IMG/VR virus record: IMGVR_UViG_3300032164_000053
Location: 1-30,161 of that record
Source: a virus
DNA length: 30,161 bases
Strand: one strand, 5' to 3'
Position numbers and translations under genes: made by a program. The notes beneath the pieces are model-generated. The model was not told the DNA's origin and did not search any database. It saw nothing but the letters and a program-made list of their open reading frames with translations. Within the stretch, counting starts at the first letter, position 1. Each line of letters begins with the position of its first letter. Shown here in pieces: positions 24,399 through 30,161 of this stretch.

Positions 24399-25241
24399 AT
24401 GCACATTGTCCCAACTGATGCTTTGACGTTTTTACGGGGTCTGCCGGAGAAGTCTGTAGACTTGTTCTTGACAGACCCGCCCTTCTTTGGCATCGTCAAA
24501 GATGAATGGGATAATCAATGGCGCACGGCGGACGAGTTTGTGGACTGGCTCTTTGGCGTCTTTCAAGCGGCTCACTCTTGTCTCAAAGACACGGGGAGCC
24601 TGGTGTTCTTTGGGGGCATCGGGAAACACGGCGCACATCCGCTGTTGAATCTGATGCAGCGGCTTGAAAGTCTCTACACGTATCGCAACTGGATTACTTG
24701 GGGCAAACGTCGGGCATACGGTAAACAACGTGATTACCTCTTTTGCCGTGAGGAAATTCTGTGGTACACTTGCTCGGATCAATGGACCTTCAACATTCCC
24801 TACCTAGCCGAGAAGCGTGGCTATGCGGGTTTCAATCCGAAGTACCCGGCCAAGTCTGAGTACAAGCGAGTCTCTAATGTTTGGACGGATATTACTGAAT
24901 TGTTCCGGCCTGAGAGATCGTGTCAGAAGCCGGACCCACTTATGACCCGGCTGGTGGCGACCCACTCGAATCCGGGCGACCTAGTAGTGGACCCGTTTGC
25001 AGGAATGGGGACAACGGGAGTGGCTGCCTTGCGACTGGGGCGACGGTTTCAGGGTTGTGAGATCGAAGTGGCAACTGCAATACTTGCGGAGGGACGGTGC
25101 AATGGGGCGACTCAGCAAGTCCAACAGTTGGAAACGAACGGCGCAGATGCTCGATGCACCAACGCTGAAACGTTGGTACAAGAAATTGGTGCGCCGTCAG
25201 AATCGACGGAAAGCCAAACAAAACCCGGATGCCAAGGATAA
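24399..25241 (+). CDS. DNA methyltransferase (N4/N6, beta class)
   Basis: 280 residues; ATG 24399 with GGAG 7 bases upstream. Motif IV TDPPFFG is at 25-31 and motif I VDPFAGMGTTGVAALRLGRR near 197-216, the beta-class order. The middle (YTYRNWITWGKRRAYGKQRD and REEILWYT) is typical of this class. It likely modifies adenine or cytosine amino groups in phage DNA against restriction. The last 40 residues after CEIEVATAILAEGR look unlike the family and overlap another gene in a different frame. No cognate restriction enzyme is seen. Catalytic DPPF rather than DPPY or NPPY is a normal variant. Confidence 0.88.
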   Translation: MHIVPTDALTFLRGLPEKSVDLFLTDPPFFGIVKDEWDNQWRTADEFVDWLFGVFQAAHSCLKDTGSLVFFGGIGKHGAHPLLNLMQRLESLYTYRNWITWGKRRAYGKQRDYLFCREEILWYTCSDQWTFNIPYLAEKRGYAGFNPKYPAKSEYKRVSNVWTDITELFRPERSCQKPDPLMTRLVATHSNPGDLVVDPFAGMGTTGVAALRLGRRFQGCEIEVATAILAEGRCNGATQQVQQLETNGADARCTNAETLVQEIGAPSESTESQTKPGCQG

Positions 25242-25269
25242 GCCCCTTGATCCCTGGGCCATAGACTAG
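25102..25269 (+). CDS. Small basic protein overlapping the methyltransferase 3' end
   Basis: 55 residues; ATG 25102 has a strong GGAGGG 8 bases upstream, and overlaps the methyltransferase gene by 140 bases in another frame. It is very basic: SWKRTAQMLDAPTLKRWYKK then LVRRQNRRKAKQNPD, ending LDPWAID. The ribosome site and biased composition suggest it is expressed; the overlapped part of the methyltransferase is the unconserved tail. Role unknown, perhaps nucleic-acid binding. Confidence 0.68.
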   Translation: MGRLSKSNSWKRTAQMLDAPTLKRWYKKLVRRQNRRKAKQNPDAKDKPLDPWAID

Positions 25270-25280
25270 GAGATGAACGG

Positions 25281-26588
25281 ATGAAGAAACTTAGCAACGA
25301 GCAGGTTACACAGATCAAGGTGCAGATAGGCAAGATACCCCAACCGGAAATCGCCAAACAATTTGGTGTCAGCCGGTCCATCATTTCAGATATTGCGACA
25401 GGGCGTGTTCACAAAGACATCGCATGGCCGGATGGGCAGCCGACACCGAAGTCCGCAGGCGGGCAACATAAACCAATTCCTGACTTTGACCCAACTGATG
25501 CCAAGGTCATGGAATTGGAAGCCGAGATCGTTCACTTGACTGACGAGCGCAACCGCGAACGGCAGAAGGTTAAGGCGGGGGCGAAGATTGCCGGGTTGTT
25601 CAAGGCCATCACCACTGAGATGGGACAACGGATTAAACCATTTGCAGCCTTGCCGACCATCTATCAACCTCACGCAAAGGCACAGATTGTGGAAGATTGC
25701 GTCATGCACCTTTCCGACGGCCATCACGATCAAGTTGTGCGGCCGGAGGCGGTAGGCGGTTTGGAAGAGTACAATTTTCCAATTTCATGTGTCCGTGCCG
25801 AACGGTACGTGGACACTGTGATTGATTGGACGCAGAAAACGCTTGCGCCCACGTTTTCGTTTCCGACACTTTGGATTTTGGCGTATGGCGACCACACTAG
25901 CGGCGAGATTCATCGCGCGGCTGAGCGGTCTTATTACCGCAACCAATTCCGTAACTGTCTCGCCATCGGGCAACTCCACGCTTTGATGGTGCGTGATTTA
26001 GCTCCATACTTCGGACGAGTCCAGGTCTTGTATCTGGCTGGCAATCATGGACGCCGTTCAGTGAAGAAGGATTACAATGGGGCGTTGGAGAATTGGGATT
26101 ACCTTGTCGCTGAGGTCGCCCGGCTTCATTGCCAAGACCTTGAAAATGTGAATTTCACCATTCCTGATGCCTGGTCAGCAAACGTCGAAATCAACGGTAT
26201 CGGTTTCTCGGTCAGTCATGGCGATGATGTACGGGGCAACCTTGGTATTCCTTGGTATGGAATGGTTCGGCGGCAGAAAGGACTGATTGCGTTAGGTGCG
26301 ATGACAGGACAGCGGCCTCGATACTTCGTCATGGGTCATCAGCACACGCTCAGTACATTATCCGACATGGATGGTGAGATGTTGGTCAATGGAAGTTGGG
26401 TGGGCACTGATGCCTTTGCGTACAATGCTCTGGCCGGTTATAGGGAACCATCTCAACTCTTCCACGGTGTTAATCCTAAGTATGGTGTGTCATGGCGTTT
26501 GCATGTGAAACTGAAAGACGTGAATGAACGGAAGCAACCCACTCGGTATCTGATTGATGGCGGACGTGAAGTGGGGCCGTTGTTTTGA
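25281..26588 (+). CDS. Metallophosphoesterase with N-terminal helix-turn-helix
   Basis: 435 residues; ATG 25281 with AGGAG upstream. Residues 20-45 are a helix-turn-helix (IPQPEIAKQFGVSRSIISDI) of resolvase type, followed by a short coiled coil (75-105). The calcineurin-like phosphoesterase motifs are in order: LSDGHHD (D145, H147), YGDH (D203), AGNHGRR (N254, H255), SVSHGDD (H312) and MGHQHT (H352, H354). The family uses two metals to cleave phosphodiesters or phosphate esters. HTH plus nuclease-like core suggests action on DNA. Its stop overlaps the HNH start as TTGA. Confidence 0.85.
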   Translation: MKKLSNEQVTQIKVQIGKIPQPEIAKQFGVSRSIISDIATGRVHKDIAWPDGQPTPKSAGGQHKPIPDFDPTDAKVMELEAEIVHLTDERNRERQKVKAGAKIAGLFKAITTEMGQRIKPFAALPTIYQPHAKAQIVEDCVMHLSDGHHDQVVRPEAVGGLEEYNFPISCVRAERYVDTVIDWTQKTLAPTFSFPTLWILAYGDHTSGEIHRAAERSYYRNQFRNCLAIGQLHALMVRDLAPYFGRVQVLYLAGNHGRRSVKKDYNGALENWDYLVAEVARLHCQDLENVNFTIPDAWSANVEINGIGFSVSHGDDVRGNLGIPWYGMVRRQKGLIALGAMTGQRPRYFVMGHQHTLSTLSDMDGEMLVNGSWVGTDAFAYNALAGYREPSQLFHGVNPKYGVSWRLHVKLKDVNERKQPTRYLIDGGREVGPLF

Positions 26589-27226
26589 GACGTTACGCAA
26601 AGAGACAGTGCCGATTTTGCAAGAGGTTGTTTGCACCTTACCGCGATAATGCTTACCTTTGTTCGTATGCCTGTCGGATGGCTTATTGGAATTATCAACA
26701 ACCTAGAAAGCAGTTCAAGAAGAGGCGCTGTACGACGTGTGGAGGATGGTTTCGACCAGACCGCGAAAGTGCGAAGTTTTGCAGCAAAAAGTGCAGGTAT
26801 ACAGCATATCGCACGCTAACAGTACAAACTAAGAAACAAAGAGCCATTGAATATAAGGGTGGCAAGTGTGTTCGTTGCGGGTACGGCTGGTGCATAGCGG
26901 CATTGGAGTTTCATCATCGCGCCCGTCGTTATAAGCAAGTTGTTGGCCGCGCTGTTACTTGCATGGGTTGGAAAAGATTGAAACGCGAATTGGACAAATG
27001 TGATCTCCTTTGTGCCAATTGTCACCGAGAACTTCATAGTCAGGAGAACAACATGCCTGTAAAACGTGTGGTTGTCAATGAGAAACCAGCTTACCGTTGG
27101 GGTAAACAAGGAAAAGCATACATTTATGTTCCCGGCAACAAAGCAAGTCGGGAGGCTGCGAAGAAGAAAGCCATTCGGCAAGGTTTGGCCGCCGCGCGTG
27201 CGATGGGGGTAAAACCAGAATTGTAA
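26585..27226 (+). CDS. HNH endonuclease with zinc fingers, fused to a small phage protein
   Basis: 213 residues from TTG 26585, coupled to the previous stop (TTGA); later ATGs would lose the first zinc finger. Two zinc fingers are seen at 9-31 (CRFCKRLFAPYRDNAYLCSYAC-like) and about 48-70 (CTTCGGWF with FCSKKC). The HNH core is KCVRCGYGWCIAALEFHHRA to DLLCANCHRELH. From residue 157 (MPVKRVVVNEKPAYRWGKQG) the sequence matches a separate small phage protein with its own ribosome site (see 27053). The first part is a probable mobile nuclease; the fusion looks like the result of its insertion in frame upstream. Confidence 0.82.
   Translation: MRRYAKRQCRFCKRLFAPYRDNAYLCSYACRMAYWNYQQPRKQFKKRRCTTCGGWFRPDRESAKFCSKKCRYTAYRTLTVQTKKQRAIEYKGGKCVRCGYGWCIAALEFHHRARRYKQVVGRAVTCMGWKRLKRELDKCDLLCANCHRELHSQENNMPVKRVVVNEKPAYRWGKQGKAYIYVPGNKASREAAKKKAIRQGLAAARAMGVKPEL
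27053..27226 (+). CDS. Small phage protein, internal start within the HNH reading frame
   Basis: 57 residues in the same frame as the HNH gene. ATG 27053 has AGGAG 6 bases upstream. The pattern VNEKPAYRWGKQGKAYIYVP then GNKASREAAKKKAIRQGLAA recalls small basic phage proteins (pattern K-P-G/A-Y-x-W-G-x-x-G-K, then KKKAxxQGxA) known as separate genes; their function is not known. It is probably translated independently as well as fused. Confidence 0.6.
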   Translation: MPVKRVVVNEKPAYRWGKQGKAYIYVPGNKASREAAKKKAIRQGLAAARAMGVKPEL

Positions 27227-27235
27227 GGTGCCACC

Positions 27236-27433
27236 ATGAAGTCGCATACAATTGAACACTGGCGGGACGGCGAAAAGATCGGGCAATTTGAGATTACTCA
27301 TTTTGCTACTAGCCCCGATGGTTCGGTTCGTATTGTGATGCCGCCCGGTGGCATCTCATTGGCTAGTTTCGACGAGTTACGTTTCAACATTAGTGGTCTC
27401 ATTGAGGCATTGACGATTGCGGAGAAAACATGA
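27236..27433 (+). CDS. Small protein of unknown function
   Basis: 65 residues; ATG 27236 with AAGGTG upstream. Beta-like front half (TIEHWRDGEKIGQFEITHF, VRIVMPPGGISL) and a helical end (LRFNISGLIEALTIAEK). Overlaps the next start as ATGA, so translation is coupled. No family is recognised. Confidence 0.65.
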   Translation: MKSHTIEHWRDGEKIGQFEITHFATSPDGSVRIVMPPGGISLASFDELRFNISGLIEALTIAEKT

Positions 27434-27660
27434 AGTATCGTGCGCTTTTCATTGGTGGTGTGTTGGATGGACAGGAAAAGGTTTTGGATGCGTGCCCACC
27501 ACGCATTGATGTCCTGCAACCATCTTGTATTGCGCGCGGACGCATTGGGTGCTATGCTCTTGTTCTGGCTACAGGGGCAACGGTTGTGTATTCAATTGGC
27601 GATGTTGCTGAGACTCTGAATCGACTGTGGCACCAGTACACCGGAGGTCGGTATGCGTAA
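27430..27660 (+). CDS. Small GGxxDGQ-type phage protein
   Basis: 76 residues, ATG 27430 overlapping the previous stop. The start ALFIGGVLDGQEKVLDACPP has the 'GGxLDG' pattern seen in many small phage proteins of unknown role. The rest is compact alpha/beta (YALVLATGATVVYSIGDVAE). Part of a chain of small coupled genes. Confidence 0.65.
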   Translation: MKYRALFIGGVLDGQEKVLDACPPRIDVLQPSCIARGRIGCYALVLATGATVVYSIGDVAETLNRLWHQYTGGRYA

Positions 27661-27703
27661 TTTGCCTGACATGCGGAGACTTGTTTTCGAGGAGACACCA
27701 TGA
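27653..27703 (+). CDS. Possible 16-residue mini-ORF
   Basis: ATG 27653 has GGAGG 5 bases upstream; the product is MRNLPDMRRLVFEETP. It overlaps the previous gene by 8 bases and the next start as ATGA. Could be a tiny gene or only a coupling leader for the next gene. Confidence 0.35.
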   Translation: MRNLPDMRRLVFEETP

Positions 27704-28113
27704 AGACATTGCTAGTGTTGCTTCTATTGGTCACGGCACCTTGTTTCGGGCAGGTCACGATCAGTGACCAATTGCCACCGCCAGTGACATATCCGGTCGA
27801 AGTCCACGGTATGACGGACGCCCAATTCTTTCAATGGGCAACCGAGTTCAACAAGAAACAGGAAGTCGATCTGGAAAAGCGCCGAGAAAAGTTGCCCGAA
27901 CCTCAGCATATTTTCGGCACAGAGACAATCACAGAACGTAACTGGAACGGCTACAATGGTCGTGTCTATGGTTACGGTAGGTTCAACAGCGGTGATTACT
28001 ACGGTAATGGCAACCAACGGACTGCAACCTACACACGTCGCTGGCTTAATTCGTATTACACGGGGCCAGGACCACTTGTGATCGTGAATCCTTATTGCAA
28101 ACCGAGGCCATGA
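27700..28113 (+). CDS. Secreted protein of unknown function
   Basis: 137 residues; GAGGAG lies 6 bases before ATG 27700. A Sec signal peptide (MKTLLVLLLLVTAPCFG, likely cleaved before Q18) is clear; the Cys is not in a good lipobox. The mature part has a charged helix (EFNKKQEVDLEKRREKLPE) and a Tyr/Gly/Asn-rich end (YNGRVYGYGRFNSGDYYG). No catalytic motif. It would act in the periplasm or outside the cell. Overlaps the next gene start as ATGA. Confidence 0.7.
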   Translation: MKTLLVLLLLVTAPCFGQVTISDQLPPPVTYPVEVHGMTDAQFFQWATEFNKKQEVDLEKRREKLPEPQHIFGTETITERNWNGYNGRVYGYGRFNSGDYYGNGNQRTATYTRRWLNSYYTGPGPLVIVNPYCKPRP

Positions 28114-28532
28114 TGGATGAAAACCCCCGCTACCTTAACGCTCTTCAAGCCGCCAAGGCTGCTGAATTGGCAGGTGATATGGTCTGTGCCGTTGCCGCAT
28201 TGGAACGGGCTACACACTTGACTCGTGACGATGACGAGTTACATCATCTGAACGTGTGGCAGACACGCTTGAAGCGACAAACTCTGAAACTGAAACCTGT
28301 TATCCAACCCATTAACCCGTGGAGAATCGCCATGCCTGAGTATCCCGAACTGCCCGAAGAGCACGACGACTTTGATCTCGATGAAGATGAAGACTTCGAC
28401 GACGACGACGAAGACGACGACGACGACGACTGGGACGAAGACGAAGACGAAGACGACTGGGACGACGAAGATGAAGATGAAGATGAAGATGAAGATGACG
28501 ACTATGACGAAGACGACGACGAGGAAGAGTAA
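28110..28532 (+). CDS. Protein with extremely acidic Asp/Glu C-terminal tail
   Basis: 140 residues; starts at ATG 28110 (or 28113, better spaced from GAGG), coupled to the previous stop. The first 55 residues are helical, TPR-like in look (YLNALQAAKAAELAGDMVCA then VAALERATHL). The last 60 are almost only Asp and Glu with a few Trp, Phe and Tyr. Such tails mimic DNA or bind basic proteins in known DNA-mimic inhibitors; that role here is an inference. A second ATG (28332) with its own ribosome site may make the tail alone. Confidence 0.65.
   Translation: MMDENPRYLNALQAAKAAELAGDMVCAVAALERATHLTRDDDELHHLNVWQTRLKRQTLKLKPVIQPINPWRIAMPEYPELPEEHDDFDLDEDEDFDDDDEDDDDDDWDEDEDEDDWDDEDEDEDEDEDDDYDEDDDEEE
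28332..28532 (+). CDS. Possible separate acidic protein from internal start
   Basis: ATG 28332 has GGAG 7 bases upstream, in frame with the acidic gene, giving 66 residues starting MPEYPELPEEHDDFDLDEDE. This start would yield the acidic tail alone. Whether both forms are made cannot be told from sequence. Confidence 0.4.
   Translation: MPEYPELPEEHDDFDLDEDEDFDDDDEDDDDDDWDEDEDEDDWDDEDEDEDEDEDDDYDEDDDEEE
28372..28525 (+). repeat. gac/gaa/gat triplet-rich tract
   Basis: The coding strand is a purine-rich run of GAC, GAA and GAT codons with few interruptions; on the other strand it makes Val/Ile or Leu/Arg-rich shadow frames. Imperfect triplet repeats like this can expand or contract. Confidence 0.8.
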
Positions 28533-28563
28533 TAGCTGACCCACCATGCGTGGGCACAGTACC

Positions 28564-28589
28564 CTCACCGTGGCGTAGGCGACGGTGAG
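28564..28589 (+). terminator. Hairpin between the acidic gene and the tRNA cluster
   Basis: A perfect 8-bp stem (ctcaccgt / acggtgag) with a 10-base loop lies 7 bases before tRNA-Tyr. No T-run follows, so it may be a processing or weak termination structure. Confidence 0.35.
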
Positions 28590-28595
28590 AGACGT

Positions 28596-28677
28596 GGGGT
28601 AGATGCTCGATGGACGGGCAGCGGGCTGTAAACCCGCCGGTCACACGACCAATAGGGTTCGATTCCCTACTGCCCCA
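28596..28677 (+). tRNA. tRNA-Tyr (GUA)
   Basis: Cloverleaf drawn by hand: acceptor ggggtag/ctgcccc (one G-U), D stem gctc/gggc, anticodon stem gcggg/cccgc with loop ctGTAaa, a long variable arm with ggtc/gacc stem (as in bacterial tRNA-Tyr), T-arm taggg-ttcgatt-cccta. The CCA end is not encoded. Confidence 0.92.
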
Positions 28678-28680
28678 TAT

Positions 28681-28751
28681 AGCGGGTTCGAGAAGTGGCA
28701 TCTCAACGGTCTCATACGCCGTTCACAGTGGTTCGAGTCCACTACCCGCCA
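28681..28751 (+). tRNA. tRNA with CAU anticodon (Met)
   Basis: Acceptor agcgggt/acccgcc (first pair A-C unpaired), D stem gaga/tctc, anticodon stem acggt/gccgt with loop ctCATac, T-arm agtgg-ttcgagt-ccact. CCA is not encoded. The unpaired 1-72 position recalls initiator tRNA, but the three G-C pairs of an initiator anticodon stem are missing. Could be elongator Met or Ile-lysidine type. Confidence 0.85.
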
Positions 28752-28753
28752 CT

Positions 28754-29533
28754 ATGAACATTGATGAATACGCTCAACAACGTCTCTGTGATACCCGCCT
28801 ATTTTGGCTGGCAAAGAACTACCTTGCGCGCAAGGGGTGGTTTCTTTCGTTATCAGGCGAACCCCAGGATGCAAATGGTCCAATACCTTGGATCACGTAT
28901 CCTGCGGTGTCGATGTTGTTGAGGATCATACGGCCGGACTTCAAGGTTTTTGAGTTTGGTTGTGGATCGTCTACGGTATGGTGGAGCAAGTTGGTCCGGG
29001 CAGTTATTGCCGTGGATCACAACCAGCAATGGGTCGAGAAGGTTCGCACTAACGCGACTGAACGGGCGGTCGTGATACATCGCGCGATGAATTGTCCAAC
29101 GGCATACACAACGGTCCTAGAGGAGTTCTTTCAGAAGAACTATGAGTTGCCCACATCGGGGAATGTTGCGCACGACATCGAACATGGTCTACTTTGCAAA
29201 GAGTTTGCGGGATATGCCTCAGAGATTCTGACCTACCCAGTAGGTTATTTCGACCTTGTTGTTGTGGACGGCATGGCGCGGATTCTTACCGCTTGGTTGG
29301 CGGCGCGTCAACTTGGACCGAATGGAATTGTCCTATTTGACAACTCGGAACGTTGGCAGTATAATGCCGCCTATCAACTGTTGGTCGATGCTGGGTTTGT
29401 CCGACTTGACTTTTGGGGAGTGGGTCCGGTACAGAGATACGAATGGTGTACTTCGATCTTTGTACGGAATCCTGAAATCTTGAAACAGAATCCCCTTATT
29501 CCCTGCGGACAGAGGGCGGATTTGGGGTGGTGA
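28754..29533 (+). CDS. Class I SAM-dependent methyltransferase
   Basis: 259 residues; ATG 28754 is two bases after tRNA-Met, and the frame's upstream extension only crosses the tRNAs. No ribosome site is seen. The SAM-binding loop is VFEFGCGSSTVWW (near 67), then VIAVDHNQQWVEKV, and later FDLVVVDGMAR and GPNGIVLFDNSERW, typical of Rossmann methyltransferases acting on small molecules or sugars. Target unknown; might modify surface glycans or nucleotides. Ends 4 bases before tRNA-Asn. Translation may be leaderless after tRNA processing. Confidence 0.8.
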   Translation: MNIDEYAQQRLCDTRLFWLAKNYLARKGWFLSLSGEPQDANGPIPWITYPAVSMLLRIIRPDFKVFEFGCGSSTVWWSKLVRAVIAVDHNQQWVEKVRTNATERAVVIHRAMNCPTAYTTVLEEFFQKNYELPTSGNVAHDIEHGLLCKEFAGYASEILTYPVGYFDLVVVDGMARILTAWLAARQLGPNGIVLFDNSERWQYNAAYQLLVDAGFVRLDFWGVGPVQRYEWCTSIFVRNPEILKQNPLIPCGQRADLGW

Positions 29534-29537
29534 CATT

Positions 29538-29611
29538 TGCACGGTAGCTCAGCGTGGCAGAGCAACGGCCCGTTAAGCCGATGGTCCCAGGTTCGAGTCC
29601 TGGCCGTGCAG
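29538..29611 (+). tRNA. tRNA-Asn (GUU)
   Basis: Acceptor tgcacgg/ccgtgca, D stem gctc/gagc, anticodon loop ccGTTaa on stem cggc/gccg (the outermost pair is A-A), T-arm ccagg-ttcgagt-cctgg. Position 33 is C instead of the near-universal U. CCA not encoded. Confidence 0.82.
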
Positions 29612-29627
29612 TTAAGGAGACTTTGAT

Positions 29628-29732
29628 ACGACAACAACAACTGCGATCATCCTTTCGATTTGTGCTCCGGCTATCACCTACTTGGCGATGTCGTTGGCTC
29701 AAATGATCGTTGCTAAACTGCAAGGCAAATGA
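29628..29732 (+). CDS. Possible small membrane peptide without standard start codon
   Basis: An open frame reads TTTTTAIILSICAPAI then TYLAMSLAQMIVAKLQGK, one membrane helix, ending at TGA 29730-29732 in an ATGA overlap with the next ORF. AAGGAG lies upstream (29614-29619), but the frame has only ACG (29628) at the right place. An ACG start, a lost start codon or a sequencing error are all possible. Confidence 0.35.
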   Translation, partial: TTTTTAIILSICAPAITYLAMSLAQMIVAKLQGK

Positions 29733-29884
29733 ACATTCAGATCATTCTGAATCTTGCCGAGATGCCCGACGACTCCAACTTGGAGGAAGTCGCCCGCGTC
29801 ATGCGCTGCTGCGCGTGCGAGTGGCTTGACATGGATCGGCACCCGCAAGATTTAACAGTGGAGGTTTCCGATGCCAGTGAGTAA
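29729..29884 (+). CDS. Small protein with cysteine cluster
   Basis: 51 residues; ATG 29729 overlaps the preceding stop as ATGA. The product starts MNIQIILNLAEMPDD and contains VMRCCACEWLDMD, and ends acidic. It overlaps the next gene by 14 bases. Coupling to both neighbours supports it; no family is recognised. Confidence 0.5.
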   Translation: MNIQIILNLAEMPDDSNLEEVARVMRCCACEWLDMDRHPQDLTVEVSDASE

Positions 29885-30161
29885 TTTCCCGCAACAAATA
29901 TGGAATGGCATCTGGCCGCCAATTGTGAATCTTGACGTGGCATCTATTAACACGCAGTTTCTTGCTGAGGAGATTGTAGCAATTGAACATGGGATTCTCG
30001 ATTTGCACACCTTTATCAGTCGTGTGGATACCGAAGTCCAAACATTGGTGGATCAGACAACCGGCCCGCCAGGCGACCCCGGCCCGCCAGGCGACCCCGG
30101 CCCGCCAGGCGACCCCGGCCCGCCAGGCGACCCCGGCCCGCCAGGCGATCCCGGCCCGCCA
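29871..30161 (+). CDS. Collagen-like fibre protein, 3' end missing
   Basis: ATG 29871 has GGAGG 6 bases upstream. The first 64 residues (MPVSNFPQQIWNGIWPPIVN then helical IEHGILDLHTFISRVDTEVQ) form a likely attachment or trimerisation head, followed from 30063 by a perfectly regular GPPGDP collagen-like repeat running off the edge. Likely a trimeric phage fibre. The left window edge also stops inside a collagen-like repeat, but of GPS/GPT type and in a frame that does not join directly. Confidence 0.75.
   Translation, partial: MPVSNFPQQIWNGIWPPIVNLDVASINTQFLAEEIVAIEHGILDLHTFISRVDTEVQTLVDQTTGPPGDPGPPGDPGPPGDPGPPGDPGPPGDPGPP
30063..30161 (+). repeat. Perfect 18-base GPPGDP repeat
   Basis: Five and a half copies of ggcccgccaggcgacccc (one with gat for gac) encode Gly-Pro-Pro-Gly-Asp-Pro. 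Unlike the left-edge repeat, the DNA is almost identical from copy to copy, indicating recent expansion and making assembly through it hard. Confidence 0.95.

Noticed and set aside
19123-25241. A DISARM-like defence island (SNF2 helicase, methyltransferases, nuclease)
   Set aside because: The genes are interleaved with phage small genes, no phospholipase-type or DUF1998 partner is seen, and phages commonly carry these enzymes singly.
28239-28701. Minus-strand Val/Ile-rich and Arg/His/Leu-rich frames over the acidic gene
   Set aside because: They are the complement of the gac/gaa repeat; no protein-like features or start signals.
28610-28753. N-terminal extension of the 259-residue methyltransferase
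   Set aside because: The segment is fully occupied by tRNA-Tyr and tRNA-Met; the protein homology starts after ATG 28754.
1-30161. A complete circular genome joined through the collagen repeats
   Set aside because: Frames do not join at the ends, repeat types differ, and head and packaging genes are missing.

Overview
The window is part of a tailed bacteriophage (or prophage) genome that infects a bacterium. The evidence is a block of tail-fibre and tail-tip genes, a phage-style primase-helicase, several HNH endonucleases, phage tRNAs, a phage-encoded tmRNA, and tightly packed genes with Shine-Dalgarno sites and many 4-base ATGA/GTGA overlaps. There is no terminase, portal, capsid, tape-measure, integrase or lysin gene that I recognise, so this is a fragment of a larger genome. 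Nothing in the sequence fixes the host.

Layout. (1) 2-7485, plus strand: the 3' part of a collagen-like fibre gene, a second fibre/tailspike gene sharing a module with the first, a small fibre-associated protein, a small tail protein, a large tail-tip/hub protein and a small basic protein, closed by a terminator near 7509. (2) 14324-7550, minus strand, an operon-like run: an HNH endonuclease, a primase-helicase, a dATP/dGTP diphosphohydrolase-like protein, an HNH-AP2 homing endonuclease, a DnaQ-like exonuclease, and three cysteine-rich proteins of unknown role, two of which share a three-copy repeat. (3) 14325-14443: a divergent control region holding an 81-base imperfect palindrome. (4) 14444-16562, plus strand: a ParB-like protein, a probably well-expressed protein of unknown function followed by a strong hairpin, and a small protein. 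(5) 16563-16935: a structured RNA region with a compact tmRNA (tag AKPQFAMAA) and a possible pseudoknot just upstream. (6) 16936-28532, plus strand: a glycosyltransferase-methyltransferase fusion, two DNA methyltransferases, an SNF2-type helicase, a secreted trypsin-like protease, a metallophosphoesterase with an N-terminal helix-turn-helix, more HNH genes, a short lipoprotein, and a very acidic protein. (7) 28596-30161: tRNA-Tyr, tRNA-Met, a SAM methyltransferase, tRNA-Asn, small ORFs, and the 5' end of another collagen-like gene.

The most unusual points are an HNH endonuclease gene lying entirely inside a DNA methyltransferase gene in another frame while the methyltransferase frame stays open; the tmRNA with a readable tag and pseudoknot; the long palindrome between the replication operon and the ParB-like gene; the new cysteine-rich repeat; and the fact that both window ends stop inside different Gly-X-Y repeats.
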